Shown piece by piece: positions 17,612-27,297 of a DNA stretch of 64,000 nucleotides (positions are counted from its first letter, which is position 1; every line of letters begins with the position of its first letter). Source of the DNA: Sphingopyxis sp. FD7. GTDB taxonomy: Bacteria; Pseudomonadota; Alphaproteobacteria; Sphingomonadales; Sphingomonadaceae. The position numbers and the translations under genes were made by a program. The notes below the pieces were generated by a model, which saw only the letters and a program-made list of their open reading frames with translations, was not told the DNA's origin and did no database searches. The DNA lies in the NCBI RefSeq assembly GCF_003609835.1, contig NZ_AP017898.1:1550001-1614000 (forward strand), given 5' to 3'.

Positions 17612-18379
17612 CTAAATGGTCTGCAGATACCAGCGATCGGTGCCCAACAGGCCAATGGCAGTCAGGCGGCCGCTGCGATAGGCACCCGTATCGATACCGA
17701 TGCGGTTTGGGCGCTCTTCTATGTCCGCGGTGATCGTGTGTCCGTGCACGATCATCGCACCATGGTCCAGGCGGCTGGAAAGAAACTCCTCCCGAATCCA
17801 TCTGAGATCGGTCAGCTTCTGACGTTCAAGCGGCACCGAATCCCTTACCCCCGCATGCACGAAGACATAGTCGCCGTAACGGACCATGTCCTCCCCCCGG
17901 GCAAGGAAATCAACATGCGACCGGGGAACGGCATCGGCGAAAACGCCCGCAAGTTCCTCGAACGTCAGTCGATCATAGAGTCCGTCGTCGCGCAAATAGC
18001 TCCTGACCGTCGCATCACCGCCGATACGCACAAAAAAACGAAGCGCGCGAACATCGTTCGCAAGCGCTGCGAGCATGGATTCCTCGTGGTTACCGATCAG
18101 ATGATGGACGCGATCGAATTGGGCAGGAAGCGAAAGCGCTCGTTCGATGACCCGATCGGAATCGGGACCGCGATCCACAAGATCGCCTAGCAGTACCAGC
18201 ACACAAAGCTCATGCGGCCGGCTTCGACGGTCGGCTGCGATCCGGTCCAGCAGATCGGCAAACAGATCGTCGCGACCATGAATATCGCCGATCGCATAGA
18301 GCAATATACCATCGGCCATCGAGCGCTGGTCTGAAACGGATGCGCGCCCACCCCGCCTGAACCTGGAAAGAAAAGTCAT
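17612..18379 (-). CDS. PPP-family metallophosphatase (ApaH/PrpA-like)
   Basis: The 255-residue product shows the metal-binding motifs of the calcineurin-like PPP family in order: YAIGDIHGRDDL, LGDLVDRGPDS and LIGNHE, with HGHT near the end. Members hydrolyse phosphoprotein or diadenosine tetraphosphate bonds in the cytoplasm. It stands alone between the polysaccharide operon and the divergent wecB gene, and is often found beside exopolysaccharide loci in alphaproteobacteria. The substrate is open. Confidence 0.85.
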   Translation of the reverse strand: MTFLSRFRRGGRASVSDQRSMADGILLYAIGDIHGRDDLFADLLDRIAADRRSRPHELCVLVLLGDLVDRGPDSDRVIERALSLPAQFDRVHHLIGNHEESMLAALANDVRALRFFVRIGGDATVRSYLRDDGLYDRLTFEELAGVFADAVPRSHVDFLARGEDMVRYGDYVFVHAGVRDSVPLERQKLTDLRWIREEFLSSRLDHGAMIVHGHTITADIEERPNRIGIDTGAYRSGRLTAIGLLGTDRWYLQTI

Positions 18380-18605
18380 CGGCCCGCAAAAAACCTTGCC
18401 ATGAACGAACGCGAGTATCGGGAAACGCCGCCCTTAGCGAAGTCGCCGATGGTTGGCCAGCCAAAGGAGCCGGGCCGTTCGCCGACGGCTGTTGGCCTGT
18501 GGAGCACGATGTTCACGCCCCGATCAAAGGTTAAGACAACGACAACCCTTTGCGTGTAGAGGCCCGACACTTGCCTTTTCGACCGGCTTTCAGGATCGTA
18601 CCGAC

Positions 18606-19727
18606 GTGGCCGACCATATCATCACCACCTTCGGCACCCGCCCGGAAGCGATAAAAATGTTTCCGGTCGTTCACGCGCTCGCGGCTCGCGACGACGTCCG
18701 GGTCAGCGTCTGCGTGACCGCCCAGCATCGCGAGATGCTCGACCAGGTGCTTGAAATCGCGCGAATCGTGCCCGATATCGACCTGGACGTCATGACGCCA
18801 AACCAGTCGCTCGACGCGCTGCTTGCCCGGCTCGTCACTGGCCTTGGCGAAACTTTCGACGCCGAAAAGCCCGACCGCATCCTGGTGCACGGCGACACGC
18901 TGACGACGATGGCCGCGACGCTTGCCGCCTATTTCCGCAAGATCCCGGTGGGGCATGTCGAGGCGGGGCTGCGCAGCGGCAATATCTATCATCCCTGGCC
19001 CGAAGAGGTGAACCGCAAGGTCACGGGCGCGGTCGCCGACCTGCATTTCGCGCCAACCGAAACCGCCGCCGCGGCACTGCGCGCCGAAAATGTGCCGGCG
19101 AATCAGATTCATGTTACGGGCAACACCGTGATCGACGCGCTGCTCGCGACGCGGGCGCGGATCGAGGATGAGCCGTCGCTGGCGGGGGGGCTCGACCCGC
19201 TCGCCGATCGTTTTGCGGGCAAGCGCATCATCGCCGTCACATCGCACCGGCGCGAAAACTTCGGCGACGGCATGAACGCCATTGCCGAAGCCATCGCCGG
19301 GATCGCCGCGCGCCCCGACGTGGCGGTGATCTTTCCCGTTCATCCCAATCCGCATGTTCGCAGCGCGATGGAGCCGATCCTCGGCGCGCTCCCCAATGTC
19401 GCGCTGATCGACCCGCTCGACTATCCGCATTTTGTGCGGCTGCTCGCGCTCAGCACGCTGGTGCTCACCGACAGCGGCGGCGTGCAGGAGGAGGCGCCTT
19501 CGCTCGGCAAGCCGGTGCTCGTGATGCGCGAGACGACCGAGCGGCCGGAAGGGATCGAAGCAGGGACCGCGCGCCTCGTCGGCACCGACAAAAATCGCAT
19601 CGTTTCGGAAATTTTCAGCCTTTTGGACGATGAAGGCGCCTATAACGCCATGGCGCGCGCGCATAATCCCTTCGGAGACGGCCGCGCCGCGCAGCGAATT
19701 GCGGAGATTGTAGCGCGTGCCCATTGA
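18606..19727 (+). CDS. wecB: UDP-N-acetylglucosamine 2-epimerase (non-hydrolysing)
   Basis: This 373-residue enzyme interconverts UDP-GlcNAc and UDP-ManNAc. Conserved segments include TTFGTRPEAIKM, CVTAQHREMLDQ, VHGDTLTTMA, GHVEAGLRSG, PWPEEVNRK, VTSHRRENFG, HPNP and TDSGGVQEEAPSLGKPVLVMRETTERPEG. I place the start at a GTG at 18606, right before the first conserved strand; upstream in-frame residues look non-coding. It overlaps wecC by eleven bases, so the pair should produce UDP-ManNAcA from UDP-GlcNAc. Confidence 0.95.
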   Translation: MADHIITTFGTRPEAIKMFPVVHALAARDDVRVSVCVTAQHREMLDQVLEIARIVPDIDLDVMTPNQSLDALLARLVTGLGETFDAEKPDRILVHGDTLTTMAATLAAYFRKIPVGHVEAGLRSGNIYHPWPEEVNRKVTGAVADLHFAPTETAAAALRAENVPANQIHVTGNTVIDALLATRARIEDEPSLAGGLDPLADRFAGKRIIAVTSHRRENFGDGMNAIAEAIAGIAARPDVAVIFPVHPNPHVRSAMEPILGALPNVALIDPLDYPHFVRLLALSTLVLTDSGGVQEEAPSLGKPVLVMRETTERPEGIEAGTARLVGTDKNRIVSEIFSLLDDEGAYNAMARAHNPFGDGRAAQRIAEIVARAH

Positions 19728-21012
19728 CAGCGACCAGAATGTTACCGTCCTCGGCCTGGGCTATATCGGCCTGCCCACCGCCGCGCTGATCGCGCGTTCG
19801 GGGAGCAAGGTCACCGGCGTCGACGTCAGCGAGCATGTCGTCGAGACGGTCAACGGCGGCAAGGTGCATATCGAGGAGGTCGATCTCGACGGTCTGGTCC
19901 AGGGCGTCGTTGCGCGTGGCGCGCTTGTTGCATCGACCGAAGTGGCCCCCGCCGACGTGTTCGTGATTGCGGTGCCGACCCCGCATGATGACGAGCATCG
20001 CCCCGACATCGGCCATGTCCTGTCGGCGGCGCGCGCCATCGCGCCGAAACTGGAAGAGGGCAACCTTGTCATCCTCGAATCCACCTCGCCCGTCGGCACG
20101 ACCGAAACGGTCGCGGCGCTGCTCGCCGAGCTGCGTCCCGACCTGAAAGTTCCCGGCGCCTGCACCGGCGCCGCCGACATCTTTGTCGCCTATTGTCCCG
20201 AGCGCGTGCTGCCGGGGCGCATCCTTGTCGAGCTGGTCGACAACGACCGCTGCATCGGCGGCATCACCCCGCGCTGCGCGCGCCGCGCGATGACCTTTTA
20301 CCGCCAGTTCGTCCGCGGTGCCTGCGTCACAACCTCGGCGCGCGCCGCCGAAATGGTGAAACTGGTCGAGAACAGCTACCGCGACGTCAACATCGCCTTT
20401 GCCAACGAGCTGTCGATGATGGCGGAGCATCTGGGCGTCGATGTGTGGGAGGTGATCCGCCTCGCCAATCGCCACCCGCGCGTCAACATCCTCCAGCCCG
20501 GCCCCGGCGTCGGCGGCCATTGCATCGCCGTCGATCCCTGGTTCCTCGTCCATGGCGCGCCCGATCACAGCCGCCTGATCCGCACCGCGCGCGAGGTCAA
20601 TCTCGCGAAGACCGCGCATGTCATCGGCGCCGCCGAAATGCTCGTGTCGCAGCATCCCGAAGCGCGCGTCGCCTGCCTCGGCCTCGCCTTCAAGCCCAAT
20701 ATCGACGATTTCCGCGAAAGCCCCGCGGTCGAGGTCGCCGCCGCGCTCGCCCGGCGTTTCGGCCAGCAGATCCGCATCGTCGAGCCTTATGCGCGCGGAC
20801 TGCCCATGGACTTCGCGGGCACGGGCGCCGAGCTGATCGACCTCGACAACGCGCTCGCAAGCTGCGACCTGCTCATCGTCCTTGTCGATCACGAGTTGTT
20901 CAAGTCGATCCCGATCGAGGAGCGCGGCGACAAGATCGTTTACGACACGCGCGGGCTGTGGCCCGATCAGCCAAGTGTCGAAAACGGCAACCGTTTCAAC
21001 CGCGCCGCCTGA
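19717..21012 (+). CDS. wecC: UDP-N-acetyl-D-mannosamine dehydrogenase
   Basis: The 431-residue protein is a UDP-glucose/GDP-mannose dehydrogenase family member that oxidises the C6 of UDP-ManNAc to UDP-ManNAcA with two NAD. It shows the NAD motif VLGLGYIGLPTA, the substrate loops VIAVPTP and ESTSPVGTT, the GPGVGGHCIAVDPWF segment with the catalytic Cys, and ACLGLAFKPNIDDFRESPA. The start is a GTG at 19717 inside the end of wecB, a sign of translational coupling. UDP-ManNAcA is a usual building block for acidic surface polysaccharides. Confidence 0.95.
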   Translation: MPIDSDQNVTVLGLGYIGLPTAALIARSGSKVTGVDVSEHVVETVNGGKVHIEEVDLDGLVQGVVARGALVASTEVAPADVFVIAVPTPHDDEHRPDIGHVLSAARAIAPKLEEGNLVILESTSPVGTTETVAALLAELRPDLKVPGACTGAADIFVAYCPERVLPGRILVELVDNDRCIGGITPRCARRAMTFYRQFVRGACVTTSARAAEMVKLVENSYRDVNIAFANELSMMAEHLGVDVWEVIRLANRHPRVNILQPGPGVGGHCIAVDPWFLVHGAPDHSRLIRTAREVNLAKTAHVIGAAEMLVSQHPEARVACLGLAFKPNIDDFRESPAVEVAAALARRFGQQIRIVEPYARGLPMDFAGTGAELIDLDNALASCDLLIVLVDHELFKSIPIEERGDKIVYDTRGLWPDQPSVENGNRFNRAA

Positions 21013-21057
21013 CCGATCGCCCTTGACGCCCGGCGAGCGGCCCAACAAGGTGGAGCG

Positions 21058-21864
21058 ATGTGGACTCGCCTCGAAACGATCGTCGTCGACAAGCCGTGGG
21101 GACGCACCGACATTCCGCGCGCCTTCGGCGATTTCGGCGGTCGCCGCGTCGGCGAGATATGGTTTCTGCACCCCGACGGCGATGATGCGCCGATCATGGT
21201 CAAATTTCTGTTTACTTCCGAGCGACTGTCGATTCAGGTCCATCCCGGTGATGAGGCTGCGGCTGCCGCAGGCTACCCCCGCGGCAAGGAAGAGTGCTGG
21301 CTTGTTCTCGATGCCGAACCGGATGCCGAGCTGGGCGTGGGCCTCACCGGCGCGACGACATGCAGGGCGCTGCACGCCGCGGCCCTTGACGGCTCCATCG
21401 TCGACATGGTCGACTGGCGCGCCGCACATGTCGGCGATTTCGTCTACAATCGGGCGGGCACAATTCATGCCATTGGCGCCGGGCTGACCGTCGTAGAGGT
21501 GCAGCAGAATGTCGACTGCACCTATCGTCTTTATGACTATGGCCGGCCGCGCGAGTTGCATCTCGACGCTGGCCTGGCGGTCTCGATGACCGCTCCGTGC
21601 CCCGACCCGCGCGACCGCAAGGTCGCAGCGACCGACAATCATCTGCTCGTCGATGGTCCGCATTTCCGCCTGCTTCACCTCGCAGGGATCGATGCTACCG
21701 CATATCTGCCCAAGGGTAGCGGCGACTATATCTTCACGCCGCTGTCACAAGGCTGCACCATTGGCGGCGAGGTGGTAAAGCTTGGCGAATGTGTGGCAAC
21801 CGAAAGCGCCAACGACATCGTGCTGGCGCCCGGCGCTCGCGCGTTGCTGAGCTGGCCCGCCTGA
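21058..21864 (+). CDS. manA: Mannose-6-phosphate isomerase (class I)
   Basis: The 268-residue enzyme interconverts fructose-6-phosphate and mannose-6-phosphate. The cupin motifs are present: LSIQVHPGDE, GKEECWLVLDAE, NRAGTIHAIGAGLTVVEVQQNVDCTYRLYDYGR. It is shorter than the E. coli enzyme and fits the compact class I form common in alphaproteobacteria. It begins 45 bases after wecC and 22 bases before manC, so the four genes read as one transcription unit that supplies UDP-ManNAcA and GDP-mannose. Confidence 0.9.
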   Translation: MWTRLETIVVDKPWGRTDIPRAFGDFGGRRVGEIWFLHPDGDDAPIMVKFLFTSERLSIQVHPGDEAAAAAGYPRGKEECWLVLDAEPDAELGVGLTGATTCRALHAAALDGSIVDMVDWRAAHVGDFVYNRAGTIHAIGAGLTVVEVQQNVDCTYRLYDYGRPRELHLDAGLAVSMTAPCPDPRDRKVAATDNHLLVDGPHFRLLHLAGIDATAYLPKGSGDYIFTPLSQGCTIGGEVVKLGECVATESANDIVLAPGARALLSWPA

Positions 21865-21886
21865 TTTCGTCTTCCAAGGGTCTTTT

Positions 21887-22960
21887 ATGAACATCATCGC
21901 CCCCGTCATCCTGTCCGGCGGCTCCGGCACGCGCCTCTGGCCCGTATCGACCGCCGAAACCCCCAAACAGTTCCAGCCGCTAACAGGCGGCGGCAGCATG
22001 TTCCTGCAAACGCTGGCGCGTGCGAGCGACCGCACCCGCTTCGCCGCGCCACTGGTCGTGTGCGGCCCGGCGCATGTCGCGCATGTCGAGGCCGATCTGG
22101 CGACGGCGCGCATCGACGACGCGCGGATCATCGTCGAGCCCGCCGCGCGCAACACCGCTCCGGCGATTGCCCTCGCCGCACTGGCCGCGCTGGCCGATGA
22201 TCCCGCCGCGACGATCCTCGCCATGCCCGCCGATCATGTGATGACCGAGGTGCCGGCCTTCCTCGCGGCGATCGAAGCCGCGCGTCCGGCGGTCGAGGTC
22301 GGTGCGCTAGCGACCTTCGGCATCGCGCCGTCGCATCCCGAAACCGGCTATGGCTACATCGCCGCGGGCGACCCTTTGGCGGACGTTCCCGGCGTCCGCG
22401 CGGTGCGGCGCTTCGTCGAAAAACCGCCGCGCGAAAAAGCCGAAGCGATGCTGTCCGAAGGCGGCCACTATTGGAACGCCGGCATCTTCCTGATGCGCGC
22501 CGACCGCTTTATGGCCGAACTGGCGCGGCAGCAGCCCGCGATGGCGTCCGCCTGTACCGCGGCGATGGACGGTGCGCGGGCGGACGGCGCAAAGCTCCAT
22601 CCGCGTGCCGAGGCCTTCCTCGCCAGCCCGTCGGACTCGATCGACTATGCGGTGATGGAGGGCGCCAGCGATGTCGTCGTCGTCCCCGTCGATCCCGGCT
22701 GGTCCGACGTCGGCGGCTGGGCCGCGCTCCACGCGCTTGGCGACAAGGATGCGGCGGGCAATGTCCGCGTTGGCGACGTTATCGCGCTGGACGCGAACGA
22801 TAATTATCTGCGCGCGGGGGATGGCAAGCGGATCGCCGTCGTCGGCGTTTCGGACCTGGTGGTCGTCGCGCACGGCGATGACGTCCTCGTCATTCCGCGC
22901 GAACGCGCGCAGGAGGTCAAGGCGATCGTCGAGGCGCTCGCGAAGCATCCGCCGCGCTGA
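21887..22960 (+). CDS. manC: Mannose-1-phosphate guanylyltransferase
   Basis: This 357-residue protein makes GDP-mannose from mannose-1-phosphate and GTP. It carries the nucleotidyltransferase signature [13 protein letters not shown], the FVEKP substrate motif and a C-terminal left-handed beta-helix-like part. It is not fused to a mannose isomerase domain; that activity is in the gene just upstream. The GC content and codon use match the neighbours. Confidence 0.94.
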   Translation: MNIIAPVILSGGSGTRLWPVSTAETPKQFQPLTGGGSMFLQTLARASDRTRFAAPLVVCGPAHVAHVEADLATARIDDARIIVEPAARNTAPAIALAALAALADDPAATILAMPADHVMTEVPAFLAAIEAARPAVEVGALATFGIAPSHPETGYGYIAAGDPLADVPGVRAVRRFVEKPPREKAEAMLSEGGHYWNAGIFLMRADRFMAELARQQPAMASACTAAMDGARADGAKLHPRAEAFLASPSDSIDYAVMEGASDVVVVPVDPGWSDVGGWAALHALGDKDAAGNVRVGDVIALDANDNYLRAGDGKRIAVVGVSDLVVVAHGDDVLVIPRERAQEVKAIVEALAKHPPR

Positions 22961-23013
22961 GCGCACGCCCCCTCCCCTTGCACCCCCCGCAGCCATCGCC
23001 CATATCGCGCGGC

Positions 23014-23580
23014 ATGACCCATCCCCACGCGCAAAGTGCCGCGCCCTGGCACGGAACCACCATCCTTTCGGCCCGCAACGAAGCCAAGGTCGTCGTTATC
23101 GGCGACGGACAGGTCTCGATGGGCCAGACGGTGATGAAGCCCAATGCCCGCAAGGTCCGCCGCCTGCACGATGGCAGCGTGATCGGCGGCTTCGCAGGCG
23201 CGACCGCCGACGCCTTCACCCTGTTCGAGCGGCTCGAGGCCAAGCTCGAACGCCACAATGGCCAGTTGCTCCGCGCCGCGGTCGAGCTGGCGAAGGACTG
23301 GCGCACCGACAAATATCTGCGCAACCTGGAAGCGATGATGATCGTCGCCGACAAGGAAGTCACGCTGGTCATCACCGGCAACGGCGACGTGCTCGAACCC
23401 ACGGGCGGCATCGCCGCGATCGGTTCGGGCGGCAATTTCGCGCTGTCGGCGGCGCGCGCGCTCGCCGATTATGAAAAAGACCCCGAAGTGCTGGCGAAAA
23501 AGGCGATGGCCGTCGCCGCCGAGATCTGCGTCTATACCAACGACCAGTTCACGCTCGAAACCATCGACACAACGGGTTGA
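23014..23580 (+). CDS. hslV: ATP-dependent protease proteolytic subunit HslV
   Basis: The product is the proteasome-like peptidase of the HslUV complex. The mature N-terminus with the nucleophilic Thr lies in [15 protein letters not shown], after a short propeptide, and [13 protein letters not shown] and [14 protein letters not shown] are typical. I choose the ATG at 23014 (188 residues) over one at 22978, because only the former gives a propeptide of normal size. hslU does not follow directly; an FAD oxidoreductase gene lies between them. Confidence 0.95.
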   Translation: MTHPHAQSAAPWHGTTILSARNEAKVVVIGDGQVSMGQTVMKPNARKVRRLHDGSVIGGFAGATADAFTLFERLEAKLERHNGQLLRAAVELAKDWRTDKYLRNLEAMMIVADKEVTLVITGNGDVLEPTGGIAAIGSGGNFALSAARALADYEKDPEVLAKKAMAVAAEICVYTNDQFTLETIDTTG

Positions 23581-23586
23581 CGCTTT

Positions 23587-24687
23587 ATGGTCGGCGGGGT
23601 GATCGATACCCTTCCCCGCCGCCATTTTGTCGCCGCTTCGGCGGCGCTCGCCCTCCCCGGCTGCGCCGCGACGACACCGCGCATTGCCCCGGTCGCGCTC
23701 GCCTGCCTGCCGCGCGTCAACGTGTCGGCCGACCGCGTCATCCGCACGGTCGCGGGCCTGCGCCCCTATCGCGCGCAGGGATTCGTCGTTCGCGCCGAAG
23801 CGCTCGGCGACAAAAGGCTGGTCCATAATTACGGCCATGGCGGCGCGGGCATCACGCTGAGCTGGGGCACCGCGCGGCTCGCGGCCGATCTGGGCCTGCC
23901 GGGGCACAGCGGCGCGGTCGCGGTGATCGGATCCGGGGTGATGGGCCTGTCGACCGCGCGGCTGGTGCAGGAGGCGGGCTTTCCCGTCACCATCTACACC
24001 GCCGCGCTGCCGCCCGATACGACATCGAACATCGCCGGGGGCGAATGGTCGCCCTATGGCCATTTCGAGCGCGACGCAGTGACGCCCGAATGGCGCGCGC
24101 AATATCGGGCGGCGCGCGATTACAGCTGGCGGCGCTTTCAGATCATGGTGGGCGAGGATTATGGCGTCCGCTGGCTGCCCGTCTATGCCGAGGGCGCACC
24201 GCGCGCCGCCAGCCCCTATCGCCCCGGCGAACAGGCGCTCGCGCCGGGCGACCATCCCTTCCCGGTCGAACGGGTCAACCGCTTCGAGACGATGTTCATC
24301 GAAACGGGTCGCTATCTGCGCCAGCTCATCCGTGACGTGCAGATGGCGGGCGGCGCGGTCCGCATCCGCAAGCTCGCGGACCGCGCCGAGCTGGCGACGC
24401 TCCCCGAAACGCTGATCTTCAATTGCACCGGGCTCGGGTCGCGCGCCATGCTGGGCGACATGGATCTCCGCCCCGCGCGCGGCCAGCTCGCGGTGCTCGC
24501 GCCGCAGCCCGATGTCCGCTACGCCTTCACGGGCAATGCGGGCTATATGTTCCCGCGCCCCGACGGCATCATTCTTGGCGGCACATTCGAGCTCGACCAA
24601 TGGTCGACGGCGCCCGTGGAGGCCGACATCGCACGCATCCTCGCGTCGCATCGCGCGCTGTTCGGCGGTTTCCATTGCCCGGCTTGA
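23587..24687 (+). CDS. FAD-dependent D-amino-acid-oxidase-like protein, circularly permuted, exported
   Basis: The 366-residue protein has the landmarks of D-amino acid oxidases in a shuffled order. The motif HNYGHGGAGITLSWG, normally near the C-terminus of the family, sits at residues 80-94, preceded by GLRPYR (58-63). The FAD-binding GxGxxG segment AVIGSGVMGLSTARL, normally at the N-terminus, begins at about residue 112. The chain then follows the usual order (TSNIAGGEWSPYG, FNCTGLG, RGQL) and stops at LGGTFELDQWS plus a short helix, just where the part found at the N-terminus should follow. A twin-arginine signal with a lipobox (PRRHFVAASA, LPGC, Cys26) suggests Tat export as a lipoprotein. 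Substrate is unknown; deamination of a D-amino acid is inferred. Confidence 0.85.
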   Translation: MVGGVIDTLPRRHFVAASAALALPGCAATTPRIAPVALACLPRVNVSADRVIRTVAGLRPYRAQGFVVRAEALGDKRLVHNYGHGGAGITLSWGTARLAADLGLPGHSGAVAVIGSGVMGLSTARLVQEAGFPVTIYTAALPPDTTSNIAGGEWSPYGHFERDAVTPEWRAQYRAARDYSWRRFQIMVGEDYGVRWLPVYAEGAPRAASPYRPGEQALAPGDHPFPVERVNRFETMFIETGRYLRQLIRDVQMAGGAVRIRKLADRAELATLPETLIFNCTGLGSRAMLGDMDLRPARGQLAVLAPQPDVRYAFTGNAGYMFPRPDGIILGGTFELDQWSTAPVEADIARILASHRALFGGFHCPA

Positions 24688-24751
24688 TCTCGGCCAAGCC
24701 GATCCCATCTAGCGGCCTCATCGATTTCTCTTTGCTGGAACCCTCCGACAT

Positions 24752-26053
24752 ATGAACAAGGATTTGACCCCGAAGGCGATCGTCGCCGCACTGGACACGC
24801 ATATCATCGGCCAGGATGCGGCGAAGCGCGCGGTCGCGGTGGCGCTGCGCAATCGCTGGCGCCGCCAGCAGCTGCCCGCCGAGCTGCGCGACGAGGTGAC
24901 GCCCAAGAATATCCTGATGATTGGCCCCACCGGCTGCGGCAAGACCGAGATTTCGCGCCGCCTCGCCAGGCTTGCCGACGCGCCCTTCATCAAGGTCGAG
25001 GCGACCAAGTTCACCGAGGTCGGCTATGTCGGCCGCGACGTCGAACAGATTGCGCGCGATCTTGTCGAGGAGGCCGTGCGGCTGGAAAAGGACCGCCGCC
25101 GCGATGCCGTGCGCGCCGCCGCCGAAGAGGCCGCGATGGAACGGCTGCTCGACGCGCTCACCGGCAAGGGCGCAAGCGAGGCGACGCGCCAGAGCTTTCG
25201 CCAGCGCATCCGCGAAGGCCATCTCGACGACAGCGAAGTCGAAATCGAGGTCGCCGAAGCGCCCGGCCTGAACTTTGAACTGCCCGGCCAGCCGGGGCAG
25301 ATGAGCATGATCAACCTGTCCGACATGCTCGGCAAGGCGATGGGCGGCCTCCCCAGGAAGCGCCGCAAGATGAAGGTGATCGACGCCGCGACGCGGCTGA
25401 TCGAGGAAGAGCAGGACAAAAGGCTCGACCAGGACGATGTCGCGCGCGTCGCGCTCGCCGATGCCGAGGCGAACGGCATCGTCTTTCTCGACGAAATCGA
25501 CAAGATCGCGGTCAGCGACGTGCGCGGCGGCTCGGTCAGCCGCGAGGGGGTGCAGCGCGACCTCTTGCCGCTGATCGAGGGCACGACGGTCGCGACCAAA
25601 TATGGCCCGATGAAGACCGACCATATCCTCTTCATCGCCAGCGGCGCCTTTCACGTCGCCAAGCCCAGCGACCTGCTCCCCGAACTCCAGGGCCGCCTGC
25701 CGATCCGCGTCGAGCTCGGCGCGCTCACCGAAGCGGATTTCGTCCGCATCCTGAGCGAGACGAAGGCGGGCCTGCCCGAACAATATGCGGCGCTGCTCGG
25801 CACCGAGGGCGTGACGCTGAACTTCACCGACGACGCGATCGCGCGCGTCGCCAAACTCGCGGCCGAGGTGAATGAAAAGGTCGAGAATATCGGCGCGCGT
25901 CGACTTCAGACGATCATGGAACGGCTGGTCGAGGAGATCAGCTTCACCGCCGAGGATGCGCACGGCACGACGCTCGACATCGACGCCGCCTATGTCGACA
26001 AGCAGCTCGCCGATGTCGTGGGCGACACCGACCTCAGCAAATATGTGCTTTAA
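24752..26053 (+). CDS. hslU: ATP-dependent protease ATPase subunit HslU
   Basis: The 433-residue AAA+ unfoldase recognises substrates and feeds them to HslV. Walker A is GPTGCGKT (residues 58-65), Walker B is [10 protein letters not shown] (about 243-252), the intermediate I-domain lies between them, and the C-terminus ends in LSKYVL, the tail that docks into HslV. The pore motif region [10 protein letters not shown] is intact. It begins 65 bases after the oxidase gene and ends shortly before a strong palindrome. Confidence 0.96.
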   Translation: MNKDLTPKAIVAALDTHIIGQDAAKRAVAVALRNRWRRQQLPAELRDEVTPKNILMIGPTGCGKTEISRRLARLADAPFIKVEATKFTEVGYVGRDVEQIARDLVEEAVRLEKDRRRDAVRAAAEEAAMERLLDALTGKGASEATRQSFRQRIREGHLDDSEVEIEVAEAPGLNFELPGQPGQMSMINLSDMLGKAMGGLPRKRRKMKVIDAATRLIEEEQDKRLDQDDVARVALADAEANGIVFLDEIDKIAVSDVRGGSVSREGVQRDLLPLIEGTTVATKYGPMKTDHILFIASGAFHVAKPSDLLPELQGRLPIRVELGALTEADFVRILSETKAGLPEQYAALLGTEGVTLNFTDDAIARVAKLAAEVNEKVENIGARRLQTIMERLVEEISFTAEDAHGTTLDIDAAYVDKQLADVVGDTDLSKYVL

Positions 26054-26096
26054 GGGGTAACGGCAGCTTTCGGCCGAAACCAAATCCTTATTCCAT

Positions 26097-26124
26097 CGTC
26101 ATCCCGGCGAAGTCCGGGATGACG
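26097..26124. terminator. Palindrome after hslU (GTCATCCCGG type)
   Basis: Two perfect 11-base arms (CGTCATCCCGG and its complement) flank a six-base loop, 43 bases after the hslU stop. There is no T-run, so it may be a processed or Rho-linked terminator or a dispersed palindromic repeat. A near-identical palindrome stands at 36441-36466. The rest of the gap up to 26324 shows no gene. Confidence 0.6.
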
Positions 26125-26324
26125 GATAAGCTAATGGTGGGAAGCCACCCGACTCCGCCTTTCCCACACCTCTTCTCCAACCACCCGGGCCCCGCATCAA
26201 CAAACCCAAACCGGCATCTTTTCCCCCGTCCATTTACCGAACTCCATTTGACTTTCGCGCGCCCGCAATGCGATGAACGGATGACACGGCCGATCTGGGT
26301 CAAACGGCCGGCACGGAGACAGCA

Positions 26325-27182
26325 ATGACGGATGAGGACGTCGCCCCGCAGCAGGGCGAGCTGGCGATCACGCGCACTGGCGATCGGCTTCGGCTGGCGC
26401 GCGAGGCCGCGGGATTGTCGCTGGCCGACGTGGCGACGCGCACGCGCATCACCCAGCGCCATCTGGCGGCAATCGAAAAAAGCGATTTTTCGGAGCTTCC
26501 CGGCCGCACCTATGTCACCGGCTTCGCGCGCGCCTATGCCCGCGCGGTCGATCTGCCCGAGGCCGAAATCGGCGCGGCGATCCGCCAGGAACTCGAAGAG
26601 GATGAATATGGCGCGCGGCCGCTTTACGAGGCCTATGAGCCGACCGATCCCGCGCGCCTGCCGACCGCGCGGCTGACCTGGACGCTCGTGATCGTCACGC
26701 TGCTGCTCGCGTCGGCCTATGGCGTCTGGCGCTTTCTGTCGGTCGAACCCGACGAGGCGCTCATCGCCGCGCAGAACCGCGACGCCGACGCATCCGAAGC
26801 TCCCGAAAGCGCGGCGAGCACGGCGCCCGCGGCCAAGGCCGGCGGCTCGTCCGCCGACGTTGCAGCGAATGCCCCCGTCGTGCTGACCGGCCTCTCCGAA
26901 GTCTGGATCGGTTTCGATGATGCCGAGGGCAAGACCGAAAACTGGCGCACGCTCGACCCCGGCGAAACCTATGAAGTCCCACCCGCCTATATCGAGCAGT
27001 TCACGTTGCGCACCAGCATACCGCAAGCGCTGAAAGTCACCGTCGGCGGCCGCGACGTCGGCCCCGTCGGCCCCGCCGACACGCTGGTCAAGAATATCTC
27101 GCTGAAACCCGCCGACCTGATCGCGCGCGCCGGGGGAACGGGCGCACCGGGCAGCGCCGCGCCGACCCGCCCGCAGGGCTGA
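26325..27182 (+). CDS. rodZ: RodZ-like helix-turn-helix membrane protein
   Basis: The 285-residue protein has an N-terminal HTH_25 domain (RLRLAREAAGLSLADVATRTRI, shown here only in part; residues 21-80), one membrane helix (about residues 117-138) and a periplasmic DUF4115-type domain (VWIGFDDAEGKTENW...). That is the RodZ layout, an adaptor of the MreB cytoskeleton and cell elongation. A low-complexity Ala/Ser linker joins helix and periplasmic domain. It lies ahead of cpoB, which acts in envelope constriction. Confidence 0.85.
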   Translation: MTDEDVAPQQGELAITRTGDRLRLAREAAGLSLADVATRTRITQRHLAAIEKSDFSELPGRTYVTGFARAYARAVDLPEAEIGAAIRQELEEDEYGARPLYEAYEPTDPARLPTARLTWTLVIVTLLLASAYGVWRFLSVEPDEALIAAQNRDADASEAPESAASTAPAAKAGGSSADVAANAPVVLTGLSEVWIGFDDAEGKTENWRTLDPGETYEVPPAYIEQFTLRTSIPQALKVTVGGRDVGPVGPADTLVKNISLKPADLIARAGGTGAPGSAAPTRPQG

Positions 27183-27297
27183 TCGACCGGTCGGCCGGGC
27201 CGGTCGCCGCGGCAGCGCACCGAAATGGGTTTGCGCTGGCGCGGCTTCGCGCGTTATGGACGGGAAAACTGGTTAACGAGTGGGGACCGAAAAGCAG

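Noticed and set aside
19615..21678. 687-residue minus-strand frame over wecC and manA
   Set aside because: Runs across three good plus-strand genes; no family features.
22804..24708. 634-residue minus-strand frame over hslV and the oxidase gene
   Set aside because: Antisense to certain genes; no motifs.
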